The position numbers were made by a program, and so were the translations under genes. From Daedaleopsis sinensis (taxonomy: Eukaryota; Basidiomycota; Agaricomycetes; Polyporales; Polyporaceae): DNA of 64,000 nucleotides. Below the pieces are notes generated by a model. That model was not told the origin of the DNA. It searched no databases and saw nothing but the letters and a program-made list of their open reading frames with translations. Of this stretch, positions 46,393 to 56,342 are shown piece by piece. The stretch is from NCBI GenBank assembly GCA_033807695.1, contig CM066301.1:2480001-2544000 (forward strand), given 5' to 3'. Position 1 is the first letter of the stretch, and each line of letters starts with the position of its first letter.

Positions 46393-47810
46393 TCATTGCC
46401 CTTCTGGGGCCCCTTCTGCCACAGGTTTCCACCCACCCGAGACAAATTTCCCCGGAGTGCTTCCATCCGCTGGAGTGGGAGTCGCTCCTTGGCTGCTAGC
46501 ATGCTCAGGTGTCGATGAGCTCGCAGGCTGCACGACAGGCGGAGCGAATGTGGAAAAGGGCTGGTAGAGCTTCTCTCTGCTGTGAGAGGCCCTGAGAGGC
46601 GGAGGAATCTGGCATGGAGAGTATTATGATGAGGCGAGCTGACGTACGGGATGAGTCATTACTCACAGACGCTACCGTGTTGAAGAATTCGCTTGAACTG
46701 TTTTGCTCCTGGGCGCCGTAATACTCGAGGAGGATGCTTATGGCATCTGTCGCGTAGACTCATAAACATGCACGACTAGAAAATTTTCAGAGGAACTCAC
46801 CCGCAACGTTGACGAGTTCGATCTCGTTGAACCCGTAGAACTCTACAGCATGCCGAGGAGTACCGTTTGGTTGCGCCCTGTGTGACGGCGGCGTGGGCAA
46901 CGACGCAGATGGTGCTGGCGAAGCGATGCGTGCGTCAAGCGGGGATGATTCGGGCCCTTCGATAGCGTGCTCGGCAAGCACGTAGCATGCGGCAGCAATG
47001 ACTTTCGGAGGATACAAGATGCACAACGGGGTTCGATAGCTAGGAGGAGGGTCAGCGTCCGATAAGCACACAGTATCGATGGGCGGACTAACGAGTCATT
47101 CGCGATCGACCAAGCACACTCTTCGACCTGCTGGTTGTTCGAGGAACGTGCATCATACAGGTCGACGAGCTCCGCGTGGGGGCTGTCTACGACGAAATCG
47201 AAGCACAGCCCTTCAAGCAACACCTCTTCCGTGAGCAGAATGCTGGTTTGGCAGTCCTCCACATCCTGTCCGTGGTATCAGCACCGTGCATGAGAGCTTG
47301 TCGCGCGACTGTCACCTTGCTATCGTCCGGAATTTGGGCGATATCTATCTTCGATATCTTCGAGCAGACAACCTTGGCCACATCGCGAAGTTTCCGTCCG
47401 CACTCTTCCGTCTTCGTCGCTAAGAATATGCAAGACGCCGCGACGTCCTGTAAATGTTGATTGTGAGATCCGGACACGTAAAAAGCCGCGACGCACTGAC
47501 CTGCCGGTGGTAATCTTCCATGGAATATCGCATGTAGAATCGATGAAACCACGTAGCAGCGGTGTACATAGCGGAAGACGGCCTGCAGTGTGATCGTTAT
47601 TCTTAGCCCGGCTTCTCACGTCAGGTAAGAACGAGCGTACAGCCCAAGTGAGACCCCCAGACGGTACAGGAACTCGACTCCTCTGCTCCGGTCGTATAGC
47701 TCTCTCTCCAACGGGATGTTGGAGGTTGTCCGACTCGGTGTCTTTTGCAGAGCAGACACGGGGAACAGCCATTGCGAGCTTGAAGCGGTACCCATATTCG
47801 TTGCACCCAT
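46393..47810 (-). CDS. Cyclin K/T-type (partner of transcriptional CDK; Pch1/Ctk2-like)
   Basis: Regulatory subunit expected to activate a CDK9/CDK12-class kinase that phosphorylates RNA polymerase II. Exons read MGATNMGTASSSQWLFPVSA, LQKTPSRTTSNIPLERELYD, RSRGVEFLYRLGVSLGL, AMYTAATWFHRFYMRYSMED and the cyclin-box hallmark DVAASCIFLATKTEECGRKL. Then come TSILLTEEVLLEGLCFDFVV, ECAWSIANDS, LYPPKVIAAACYVLAEHAIE, and the second box ending DAISILLEYYGAQEQ. The last exon is a Pro/Ser tail ending PEGQ. KTEECGRKL and the short, two-box architecture match cyclin K/T and S. pombe Pch1 better than cyclin C or H. The tail was chosen because it continues the only open frame after the last GTGAGT...CCAG intron. 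Confidence 0.85.
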
Positions 47811-49086
47811 CCTATCGGTTGAGAATGGAATCAGTTCACTACTATTTTGTAGTGCTAACGCGAGTTGGCGCCACCTACTTGGACCACAAACGCGATGGTG
47901 GTTCGGGAAGACGCGTGCTGTCACGTCCCTCGTCACGATCATATACACGCGTAGACGCCCCATAGGCGCCGCCCAAAGTAGCCGTAGTGACGTCACTTAG
48001 TATCGTACTGCAGCTGCATTCTTGAAGCGCTTGCAATTGTTAGGCCACAACTTCAAGTTCGACGATTGTAGCATGATTACCTAATTGGCAATCCATTGTG
48101 CGAGAGTATGGTCAGGACGTCCTGATACGAGTTTGACTGACTCTCATAGACACAACAATCCAACAACTTCCACCGGTGACTCACCATCGGAGCCTAGAAC
48201 TGCACGTCACCCTCGCCCGCGTACTGCTTCCGTAATTGATGCAATGACTGGTACTTACGATAGATTTCCCTCGCCTCCTGCATCCCCCGTACGTACTATC
48301 TGACATAGAGCTACGCTCTGAAGCGGATATAAAACTGGATTCCAAAAAAAGAAAAAGACTCAGCATCGTCTTCGGAACTTGCTCAAGTTCTTCGAGATTT
48401 TTGGTCAAGTTCGTTACTTGATCTCGCTTGATTCGAATGTGTTGAAATGTGTTGAGTGTTTTAGCGACGAATACTCAAGGAGTACCCCAATATATACCCC
48501 CCTCCCGGCATGTTCTGCCGATTTGTAGTATACCAGTCACTAGCCAACGAGTCTGCACACGAAACTCCTAGGAACGCACAGTATGCCAAGTGTGAACCGA
48601 ACCTGATAGCCAATCAACATCTTCTCCAGCATTTTTCTGTGTACGCACGGGCAGAGACAACACGTAGGATTCGCATGCGAAGTTGTCTCCCCTGGGCAGA
48701 CGATCTACAGGTCCTATTGAACGGGAGGAGGACGGACCTGTCCATGCGAAGCTTGCAAACGAAAAAGGAAGGTCAGACTGATTCGCTTGGTCTTGGAGAG
48801 GTTCTCTGTCGACGTGATCTTTTGACGATCTACAATCTGTTTAATGAATGGTTTGAACACACACACGCACCTTTACTTGACGATCTCTCGGTGAAACCTG
48901 AAGAATGATTCGAGTAGGCGCAAGTGCTTCCGTCAGGGGCATAGCATGAGTAGGATTGAGCACAGTACAATTACAGCAGAACAATGTTCACAGAAAGCAG
49001 GAGTAACAACATTTCGACATCATAGCGAACCAGAGCAAGGCTACGACTTTCAGAGTCCAGACGCAGTCCATAAGTGTCAGTGCAGC
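47811..49086. other. Intergenic region (1.3 kb) with doubtful ORFs
   Basis: Promoter of the cyclin gene and 3' region of the 49.1 kb gene. A plus-strand frame at 48085-48303 (ends TYDRFPSPPASPVRTI) looks protein-like but has no start or splice support. A 132-residue frame at 48510-48908 is listed separately. Confidence 0.35.
48510..48908 (+). CDS. Hypothetical ORF, 132 aa (doubtful)
   Basis: An uninterrupted frame from MFCRFVVYQSLANESAHETP to LLDDLSVKPEE. No recognisable domain, no introns, and no supporting context except that it lies alone in a 1.3-kb gap. Composition is ordinary. It could be a lineage-specific gene or a chance frame; the moderate length keeps it worth listing. Confidence 0.2.
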   Translation: MFCRFVVYQSLANESAHETPRNAQYAKCEPNLIANQHLLQHFSVYARAETTRRIRMRSCLPWADDLQVLLNGRRTDLSMRSLQTKKEGQTDSLGLGEVLCRRDLLTIYNLFNEWFEHTHAPLLDDLSVKPEE

Positions 49087-50997
49087 TTAGATACTAAGCC
49101 ACTGAGGCTGACTCAGAGGCTGACCCAAGAACCCCATGAGGTCCTCCACCCGGTCAACCCCCTTGCCGGAGTGTGGGGCATAACCGCTCATGTACGCTCC
49201 TGAATGCTCCTCGTCGTCCCCGAAGTCACGCACGGTCGAGACCGCAGAGGAGTCTGTGGTGTCGGAGACGAACGAAGCCTCCGATAAAGCAGGGGACCCA
49301 GCGCGAGGCTGTTGCACCCAGTGGGCAATAGCTTTACGATTGTAGCTGGTGCGCCGTTTGCTGCGCCTCCCCGCCTGCCCGTTCATGATGGTCCCGGCAT
49401 CGTCTGCGTCATCATCGACCGAGGCGATGCCAGAGGGACTGTGAGAGCGAGCTTATAACAAACTGAGTCAATATGAGAACGCAGGCATAGAGAAACATAA
49501 CTCACCGTCGCTGCGCGCAGTCCATCCGTCAGATACGACAGAAGGGGCAGAGCCAATACTGGGCTCAGTCTCCATGTCCACTTCGACGGGTTCCGTGTCC
49601 ATGTGTACGTCTTCGTCCTGACCCATGGTTAATGGCTTCTCTTCGCCCACTTCAACAACTTCGGGGACCTACATGAGCAAGTATTCGTGAGAACCATCTT
49701 CAGTACTGCGTTGACCGCGGGCTATGGTACGCGTGCAAGAGCACGAAGAACCTCATGGTCCAACTCCCCGGCAAGGTTGAGGCAAACGGAGCGCAGAAAG
49801 GACGGATACCGTGGTACGCCTCCTGTGATCTCGACACTGACCTGTGGGATAGCCCATGCGCAGGGGAGAGATTGTTCGCCTGAAGTGGCCGAAGCAAACC
49901 AGAAGAACAGAAGTTCCATGACCGTCGGTTGCTTAGAATTCCAGTCTACGATGTCCGATACCCAAGCCTGGGTCATTCCTACACTCAAAGGTCAATGTAC
50001 AATCATGAGCTATAAGCGAGGTCACGTACCGTCGGAAAAGGTCCCAAAGACCCAGCCCCAATAGCTTGTCAAAACAAACCATCGTGATCGGGTATGCGAG
50101 CAAACGTCATAGATTTTTAACCAAACTCGTTGTTCGCTTCGCACGGGTTGGCCTGGAAAGTGAGTGCGTCGACTAGGGAACTGGGACAAAGATTAGAAGT
50201 CGAGAGATTAGAATTTGGATCAACAACTTGAATACCTTGTTACACTTCACGAATGCCTCCATGTCCTTCCGTGTGAGTATCCAGGGAGTTTGTACGAACA
50301 CTGTCAACGCGGGTTTGTTCATGTCTTTAGCGTCTAGTGCGTGCTCGGTAACGGGTCCCCATGTAACGCAGCGCATGAGCTTGGTATCGTGTCGTCTTGA
50401 TTCGTTGAACGTGTAGTCCGAAGAGCTAGGATATGATAGTTGCATCATGCGACGGACTGTCTCGAGGGGGTACTGTGTGACCCATTCATAGACCCTAGGG
50501 TTGAAGAATTCGAACAACATTTGCTGTATATATGAAGCGACACCTACCGGCGAAGGTCAGAGGCCTTCCCGATTACTCGGGGAGGTATTTGATACCCCAT
50601 GTCGGGAGCGGGGATCGTGATCTGGCTACCATTCTCGAGATCTTCATCCGATTCACCTCTCGGTGTCGTGGGCAGGTTCTGTCTGCAAACTATCCAGACC
50701 AATTGAGGAGACAAAGGTCGTGGAATGACAGAAGGACTCACATGCAACTGCTTGATACAGTATGTCGGGACGTAGATGCGCGTTCTCGAGGTCTCGGTGA
50801 CCCTCAAACGCAATAGGCAGATGATTCTTGTGACTTCTCAAGTGTGGTGCTGGGAGAGTCGGAATGATATCTTGACCGAGCTCCATTTGTGGGAGGATAG
50901 CAGCGCTAGCATATTGCTGCAGGTTTTGATGTGCGCGAGGAGAAGGCTTGATGTACGCAATGGCCGCCTCAGCAGCATTATAGAGCCAGGAAGTCAT
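49087..50997 (-). CDS. Agaricomycete-specific protein family member, unknown function
   Basis: Multi-exon gene. The start MTSWLYNAAEAAIAYIKPSP is followed by LAVPILPQ-like helices and IIPTLPAPHLRSHKNHLPIA. Further exons read ITIPAPDMGYQIPPRVIG, LFEFFNPRVYEWVTQYPLET, LTVFVQTPWILTRKDMEAFV, RVWLKIYDVCSHTRSRWFVL, TSYWGWVFGTFSDG, MTQAWVSDIVDWNSKQPTVM and ELLFFWFASAT, then a low-complexity acidic and Ser-rich tail ending SQPQWLSI. The RWFVLTSYxxWVFGxFS block is a motif I recognise from many hypothetical proteins of mushroom genomes; no role is known to me. No signal peptide. The acidic tail with a basic KRRTSYNRK patch might be a nuclear signal (inference). Confidence 0.75.
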
Positions 50998-52839
50998 GGC
51001 GGTGGAGGGCTCTGAGGGGGGTTCGTTGAAGGGGTCGGTAGTGCCATGAGCATGGCAGACATGCTATATGAACTGGACGAGAGTCGACGCGCATACATTA
51101 TGAGAATTCCATGACGACCGTTGTTCCATTGACAAGAGAAGGATCTCCTGAGTTTCCGCGAGTCTGACGAGGACAAGACACAGAAAACAAGGAGACGGCG
51201 CCGAACTTGTCAACTCGAACAACGACAACAGCTGGCGGCAACCTTTCCGAGTACAATGACATAGGCGCGCGCCGTGCGGCCCGCCCGGCCTTATACCCGC
51301 AAGACCCGGTCCCGATCCCGAGCTCCTGGCCAGGCTCACTGTGATGCCAGTGCCCTCTTTCGGACGAGTCGACGTGCGTGTGAGGCCCTGCCATCTCCAG
51401 TGCAGTGGCCCGGGTCACCGAAGACATCAAGTTCAGAGTGGCAAAAAGTCTACGGCTCGTAAGTAGTGCTGATGATGATCGGACATTATGCTGAAGGATG
51501 GGGATATCGCAACAGTTCTTTGATCCCGACTGAGAAGCCAAGTCAAAGGATCAAGGTTTCCGACCGCAATGCATGTACCGTGCATGCCACGATGGTGGCT
51601 CGCACCAAAACACATCCGATGATAGATGGGTCGCACTCGGCTGTCCGGGCGTCCGAGGCGACGAAGCGACGAGCGTGGATTTCGCGCGCAAGGGCCTCTC
51701 CCCTTCAACACGACTTCGGAGCCCCTGCGACGCCCACAACGGCACCACCCTCAAGACGGAGTCGGAAATGAACACGGATGTGGCAGGCGCCAAAGGAACG
51801 CGTTCAGCTCGCTACAGTGGGTGAAGCCGGTCGCGGGTGGTCGTCTTGAGCACGGCCGCAAGAAGACGTCCCAAGAACTCGACCCCCTCCCTGCCGATGT
51901 CAGCGGCAGCAGCTGCAGGCCACAGCTGGGGAGCCTCGGATGTCGTCTGCGCTCGGACTCGGCATTCGGAAGCTCGGAGCCACGTCCTGGCGAGGACGCG
52001 CAGCCAGCAGCGGAACTTCAACGCGTTCCCGTTGCAGCCTGCGCCGATCGCCCGAGGGGCCCCGACAAAGCTTCGCGGGACAAGTTCATGAGGCGTGCGC
52101 CGTGCACGACTCTGCAGGAAGGGTCGTGTATCGGGCCATACGCGAGGATCGCATATCGCTGGGTTTGAAGTGGACCTTCTGCACGTCCAATGCTTGAGTT
52201 TCGCCTTCTTGCTCGGACGGTGGAGCCGTACGCCAACATGGGTGCGTCTATTATGGAACGACGGTCACGGGAGGCACGCCGGATGCGCGTTCGTCTCGTA
52301 GCTGACTCGCAAAGCGTCCGAGGCTGTACATTACCTTGAGACCATATGGGCTTCAAGGATTTCGGTGGATATGCTGAAGGGCTGTTGGGGCGGAGACGAA
52401 CAGCATCTGCTACTAGATGAACCCGATCGTACTCAAGTATGAATAAGAGGCGTTCATAATGGCATATGAGATTAGCGCGAGGAGTACAGGCGACTGCAGT
52501 GGCATAAGACGGAAGGCGTTTGGTAGATATAGATACATATTAGGCAATAGAGCGTGCGGGGAATAAAGCGTGCGGGGAATAGATAGTGGTACAACAGTGT
52601 CCAGGTCCAATGCAACAAGTAGATAGACAATTATCCAGCGCCAGCGCCAACAATACGGTACTTCGCCCTCGACGTTAGCTGCACCTCGTACTCGAGATGC
52701 AAAAGTCGCAAGAACAATGAGCAGGAGGGAGTCATAGTGGTAGAGGATGCATGATAATGACGGAAATGCTGAGGTGACGCGGTCGCGAAGGTGCGCGCGG
52801 TAGGGAGGAAGCAAGCAGTCGCGCGGGTCGCCGGACGCA
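50998..52839. other. Intergenic region (1.8 kb) with weak coding potential
   Basis: Several overlapping frames (181 residues plus at 51626-52168; about 70-150 residues minus at 51098-52356). The minus-strand stretch 51.55-52.3 kb has protein-like pieces (QLWPAAAAADIGREGVEFLG) but I could not join them into a convincing spliced gene. No repeats or RNA genes recognised. Confidence 0.35.
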
Positions 52840-53300
52840 TCATGAGCATCCGAGAACCCCTCGACGGTCGCCGCGCATGATGCAGTCCGCACACAGGCTC
52901 TCGCTGATCCTGATGGGGTTGCGCTGTGGTGGCTGCATCATTCTCGTGCAGGAGTTCGACCTGCAGCCTGCGTCGCAGGGAAAAGTTTGTGTCAGTACAC
53001 CATCGTTTATGACGCAATAGGCTGGAGATCGCCAAGGGAGAAGAAGGGGGCAAGTGAAGGGCGCGCGACGTGCACAACCCGCAACTCGATGGAAAGGAAC
53101 TCACCGACTGGGTGGTCGTGGTTCCTGCTGAAGAGACAGTTCGAGCGGAGGCAGTCTTGCTGACGCGTAGACATCGGAATGAAGTGCTGGCAAAGGAGGT
53201 GCAGCCTGCCGTCAATAACCTGAAGCATCGGACCCGCCGGTATGTCAGCAATGCCGTACAGCGACGCCCGCCCAACGAGTCTACTTACGTTATAGCACAT
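52840..53300 (-). CDS. Cys/His-rich mini-protein B, paralogue of mini-protein A
   Basis: Three exons, read 53300-53289 (12 bases, MCYN), 53219-53105 and 52967-52840, give 84 residues. Introns are 69 and 137 nt with GTAAGT/CAG and GTGAGT/CAG ends. The product reads MCYN, VIDGRLHLLCQHFIPM, STRQQDCLRSNCLFSRNHDH, then GCRSNSCTRMMQPPQRN, SESLCADC and a short tail. Cys and His positions match protein A at 2, 14, 16, 27, 32 and 38, and F34-S35 and the later C-x4-C and CxxC are shared; remaining residues differ widely, so the two are old paralogues or cover related folds. No signal peptide. Zinc binding and any role are inferred from spacing only. It is divergent from the candidate gene at 53809. Confidence 0.7.
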
Positions 53301-53808
53301 TGCGGACTAGGGTGTTCTGTACAAGTAGTGGGTGGATGAAGAACGAGCAGGGTCGACCTGGTGCAGGAAAGTGGGAGCGGCTTGAGGTCAGGACTAGCCA
53401 ACAGAGGCGGGGTATAAGTACGGGACAGCGGTCCATCACAAGACTGGAAGCGAGGCGTACTGAATCCGGCATGCTGACCGCGTTCTGGTGCAATCGGCGA
53501 ACCTGCAAGGTGAGGCTTGGGGCCCCTCGTCTTGCCATATGCGCATGAACCCACAAGCCGTCGCGGGGCGGCGCCTTTCTCAAGTCGATCAAAAAATGCT
53601 GAAAAAATGCGAGGTGATGTCGTCGGGTCGCCGGAGGAAGGTGCCTCAAACCGGCGGGACGGAAGGTGTCGTCCCATGAGAAGACGTTCAAGATGCCGTC
53701 CAGATCAACAGGGCCCTTGAATGCGAGCAGCGAAGCATCGCTCGTTGCCCTCTGCAAGCTTTATCTTCACACAGATGCAGTAACGCGACGAAAGCGAGAA
53801 TTGATAAA
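53301..53808. other. Divergent region upstream of mini-gene B
   Basis: About 510 bases. A minus-strand frame (53290-53757) runs into mini-gene B and ends at an intron-like ...TTGTACAG acceptor at 53316, so a 5' leader exon for gene B is possible. No recognised protein. Confidence 0.35.
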
Positions 53809-54253
53809 ATGTCGAGTATCGCCATCGTGCTCCCCACGAGGCGCGTGCATGGCGAACACATGTTTGTGGTGGGTCAACGTTGGGTGATCTGGATTCTGGA
53901 CCCCGACACGCGCCTCGACACATTAGGACTACTCGCCGACGCATTAGCCTTTCACATCGGGACGAGCGCAATGTGAGAAATACCTCCAGCATCCGCCACG
54001 CAGGCAGTAAGATCCTTCCGACCGGGTTCCGACACCGAGCTGTGCGTGGATGCAGTCTGCAGCGGCCAGGACGAAAACCTAGACCACAATATGGCATGCA
54101 TCTGAAACTTTGAAAATGAAAAGGGACCCCTATCTGCTCAATGTCTTCGATCCAAAACGACACGTTTACCGGGGCATCAAACTGAACCAGGTGGAATGCC
54201 CAGATTATCGCCAGGGGCCGACGTGGATATCATACTACAGTTCGACGACCTAA
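53809..54253 (+). CDS. Candidate small spliced gene, unknown (3 exons)
   Basis: Exons 53809-53972, 54008-54041 and 54083-54253 give 122 residues. The product starts MSSIAIVLPTRRVHGEHMFV, then GQRWVIWILDPDTRLDTLGL and LPTGFRHRA, and ends in NVFDPKRHVYRGIKLNQVE and a Tyr/Ser/Thr tail. No single exon exceeds 60 codons. The first intron would be only 35 nt and the second 41 nt, shorter than others in the window, so the model is tentative. The end exon reads as ordinary protein sequence and stops at 54251-54253. I do not recognise the family; no TM segment or signal peptide. Confidence 0.35.
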
Positions 54254-54305
54254 TGCAGTCTGCTGTGAAGGGTACTAAAGGATAGGACATGGAGTTGGAC
54301 CCTCA

Positions 54306-54961
54306 TCATGCTCCACGGGCACGGATTTCATTGACAAGCTGCACCCTCTTCCTCACCTGCGAAAGACCATTAACACAACTCGGTAACTCGCGAAGAACAC
54401 ATACCTCATGCGCAAACCGTTTTCGCCACCGGAGACTCTTGAGACGGTTCCTTTTCTCGCCCTTCTTCTCATGCCTCTCGTCCCGGATATGACTGTATCG
54501 TACGCCGTTGACATTGAGGATGGTCTTGAGTGCAGCAAGTGCCGAGCCCACATCTCCTTTGTACACGGCTACGCTGCGTCCTGAGGATACACTATGAGCG
54601 TGGCAATGACGCACCCATCATTCAATCACATACCAGAGTACGCGTTGTGTGGCCTAAGCAGATTCTTCACCCGGGAGTTCTCCATTTGCTCCCAGAGCTG
54701 ATCCGGACTTGCGTTCTTCTGGTGTTCTGACGTGGGATTGCGGACCACTTTGGTCATTCCGTACCATCCTGATGAGCTGCTGCTATCGACGCGATTGGTG
54801 GATTCCATCCCTTCCCAGCCTTTCGCGGAGTAAGGAGAGGATTGCTGCGAGACATGACTAGACGATAGGGCTCGAGCATGAACAGAACCAAGCAGTTTAG
54901 AGAATGCCTGACGGCGGTATTGGCCGACGAGTGTTGGCGCGATCTGGCGTAGAGGATGCAT
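54306..54961 (-). CDS. MRP21: Mitochondrial small-subunit ribosomal protein bS21m
   Basis: Component of the mitochondrial 30S-like subunit. The start MHPLRQIAPTLVGQYRRQAF begins a long basic, acid-free presequence (RRQAFSKLLGSVHARALSSS), suited to mitochondrial import. A poorly conserved region follows (SSSGWYGMTKVV). The C-terminal third is the S21 domain: GRSVAVYKGDVGSALAALKT, ILNVNGVRYSHIRDERHEKK, RNRLKSLRWRKRFAHE, then after a short intron VRKRVQLVNEIRARGA. The R-rich K-S-x-R-W-R-K-R motif and the R-x-x-V-x-L-V end are typical. The N-terminal extension of about 110 residues ahead of the S21 domain is long but common in fungal mitoribosomal proteins. Start codons of this gene and the RWD gene lie 223 bases apart. 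Confidence 0.88.
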
Positions 54962-55184
54962 AATAGAGCGAAAGCGGGGGACGAGCTCGTCGTTGCAGGT
55001 CGTTGCTGTCACCAATTCGACCAGGTTCGACCCGGACGTTGGCTCTGAGTCTCTGACTCTGAGCGCTCCGACGCGTCGAGAACGTGACCCTGAGACCCCA
55101 GTCACCGACGATGCCTTTCATTTCGCGAGACGATACCGCCGCGCGCTGGAGCAGCTAGACTCGAATCCATCTCTCCTTCGACCC
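54962..55184. promoter_or_regulatory. Short divergent promoter MRP21 / RWD gene
   Basis: Only 223 bases separate two start codons pointing away from each other; both genes concern translation, so a shared promoter is plausible. Confidence 0.45.
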
Positions 55185-56242
55185 ATGTCTTCAGTCGCAG
55201 AGGTTCTCGCTGAGGAGTTCGAGGTATGCTTCATATGAGAGTATGCGCGCAGTATCTGACCACGATGTACAGGTGCTCGAGTCGATATATCCCACCGAAC
55301 TCACAAGTGCGTCGTGCCGTGCCACTTTGATCGCTCACTCGAGCTGAGGCTCATGGAAAGAATTATCCGAAAGGGAAATCCGCATTGAAGTCGAGCCCGA
55401 TGATCCCGTAGATGGCGTGGACGAACGTGAGTTTACGATGAGCGTGCGTCTCGAAATGTGCTAACGGCATTCGCAGTTGCAATTGCCCTGGGCGTCGAGT
55501 ACCCCGACGAATACCCCGATGCAGTCCCCAAGTTTACAATAGAGGTGGAACGAGGGGAGCTAGAAGAGAGCGAGATCGGTCAACTTCTCGGCGAGCTGGA
55601 GAACGTGGTATGCCTGCGCGTCATCTGCGAGTCTGTGTCTCTCACCTCACAGCTGATCAGGGAGAGGAGAACCTTGGGATGGCTATGACTTTCACATTAG
55701 TGAGCCACCTGAGGGAGCGGCTTTCCTCAGTCATGCGCGAGAAGGAGGAGCGTATACGAAAAGAAGAGGCAGAGAAGGAACGGCGTGCTCTCGAGGTATG
55801 CTCGGTTACCCCTCGGCCCCGGATGGGCATACCCACTGACCTTTTTCCGCAGGCGGAAGAAGCCAAAACGCGAGGCACACCCGTGACAGTCGAGTCCTTC
55901 AAAGTTTGGAAGATCAAATTTGACAAGGAGATGACCGCAAAACGTACACGAGAAGAGGACGAGAGGCTCAAGGGCTTGTCACCAAAGGAGAGAGAAGAGT
56001 ACAAGAGGTCACTGACTCGGCTCAGCGGTACGTCCATCATCTCTCTAGGTTTGGCAGGCCTTATGAACCCCGTATGTGTTTCAGGTCGGCAACTCTTCGA
56101 GCGTGATCGGAACCTTGGCACGTTGGACGAAGGGCTCGCCGAGGAAGACGCCGTATCGGTCGACATCAGTCAATATGACCGAACTGCGGTGGAAGAAGAA
56201 GACAACGAGGAAGACCATGTCACGTTCAGCGACAGCGACTGA
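55185..56242 (+). CDS. RWD-domain protein, RWDD1/Gir2-like
   Basis: The N-terminal RWD domain (MSSVAEVLAEEFEV, LESIYPTELT, IRIEVEPDD, VEYPDEYPDAVPKFTIEVE) contains the Y-P-x-x-Y-P core. A long charged helix (REKEERIRKEEAEKERRALE) and a DFRP-like segment (GTPVTVESFKVWKIKFDKEM, then PKEREEYKRSLTRLSGRQLF) lead to an acidic end EEDHVTFSDSD. This order matches yeast Gir2 and human RWDD1, which bind Gcn1 and the Rbg2/DRG2 GTPase and modulate Gcn2 signalling and translation. Five or six short introns. The frame at 55185 is favoured because MSSVAEVLAEEFEVLESIYP starts the domain directly. Confidence 0.88.
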
Positions 56243-56342
56243 AAACGCACGGAGCTCACGCGATTTTGTAGCATTTTATGGTGTATGTCTACTAAGCTGT
56301 ATGTCGTTATGTAGTGTAGGCATCTATTCTCGAGTCCGAAAT

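Noticed and set aside
51626..52168. 181-residue plus-strand ORF
   Set aside because: Low-complexity Arg/Ser/Pro composition, stops on neither side matching an exon pattern, no recognised family.
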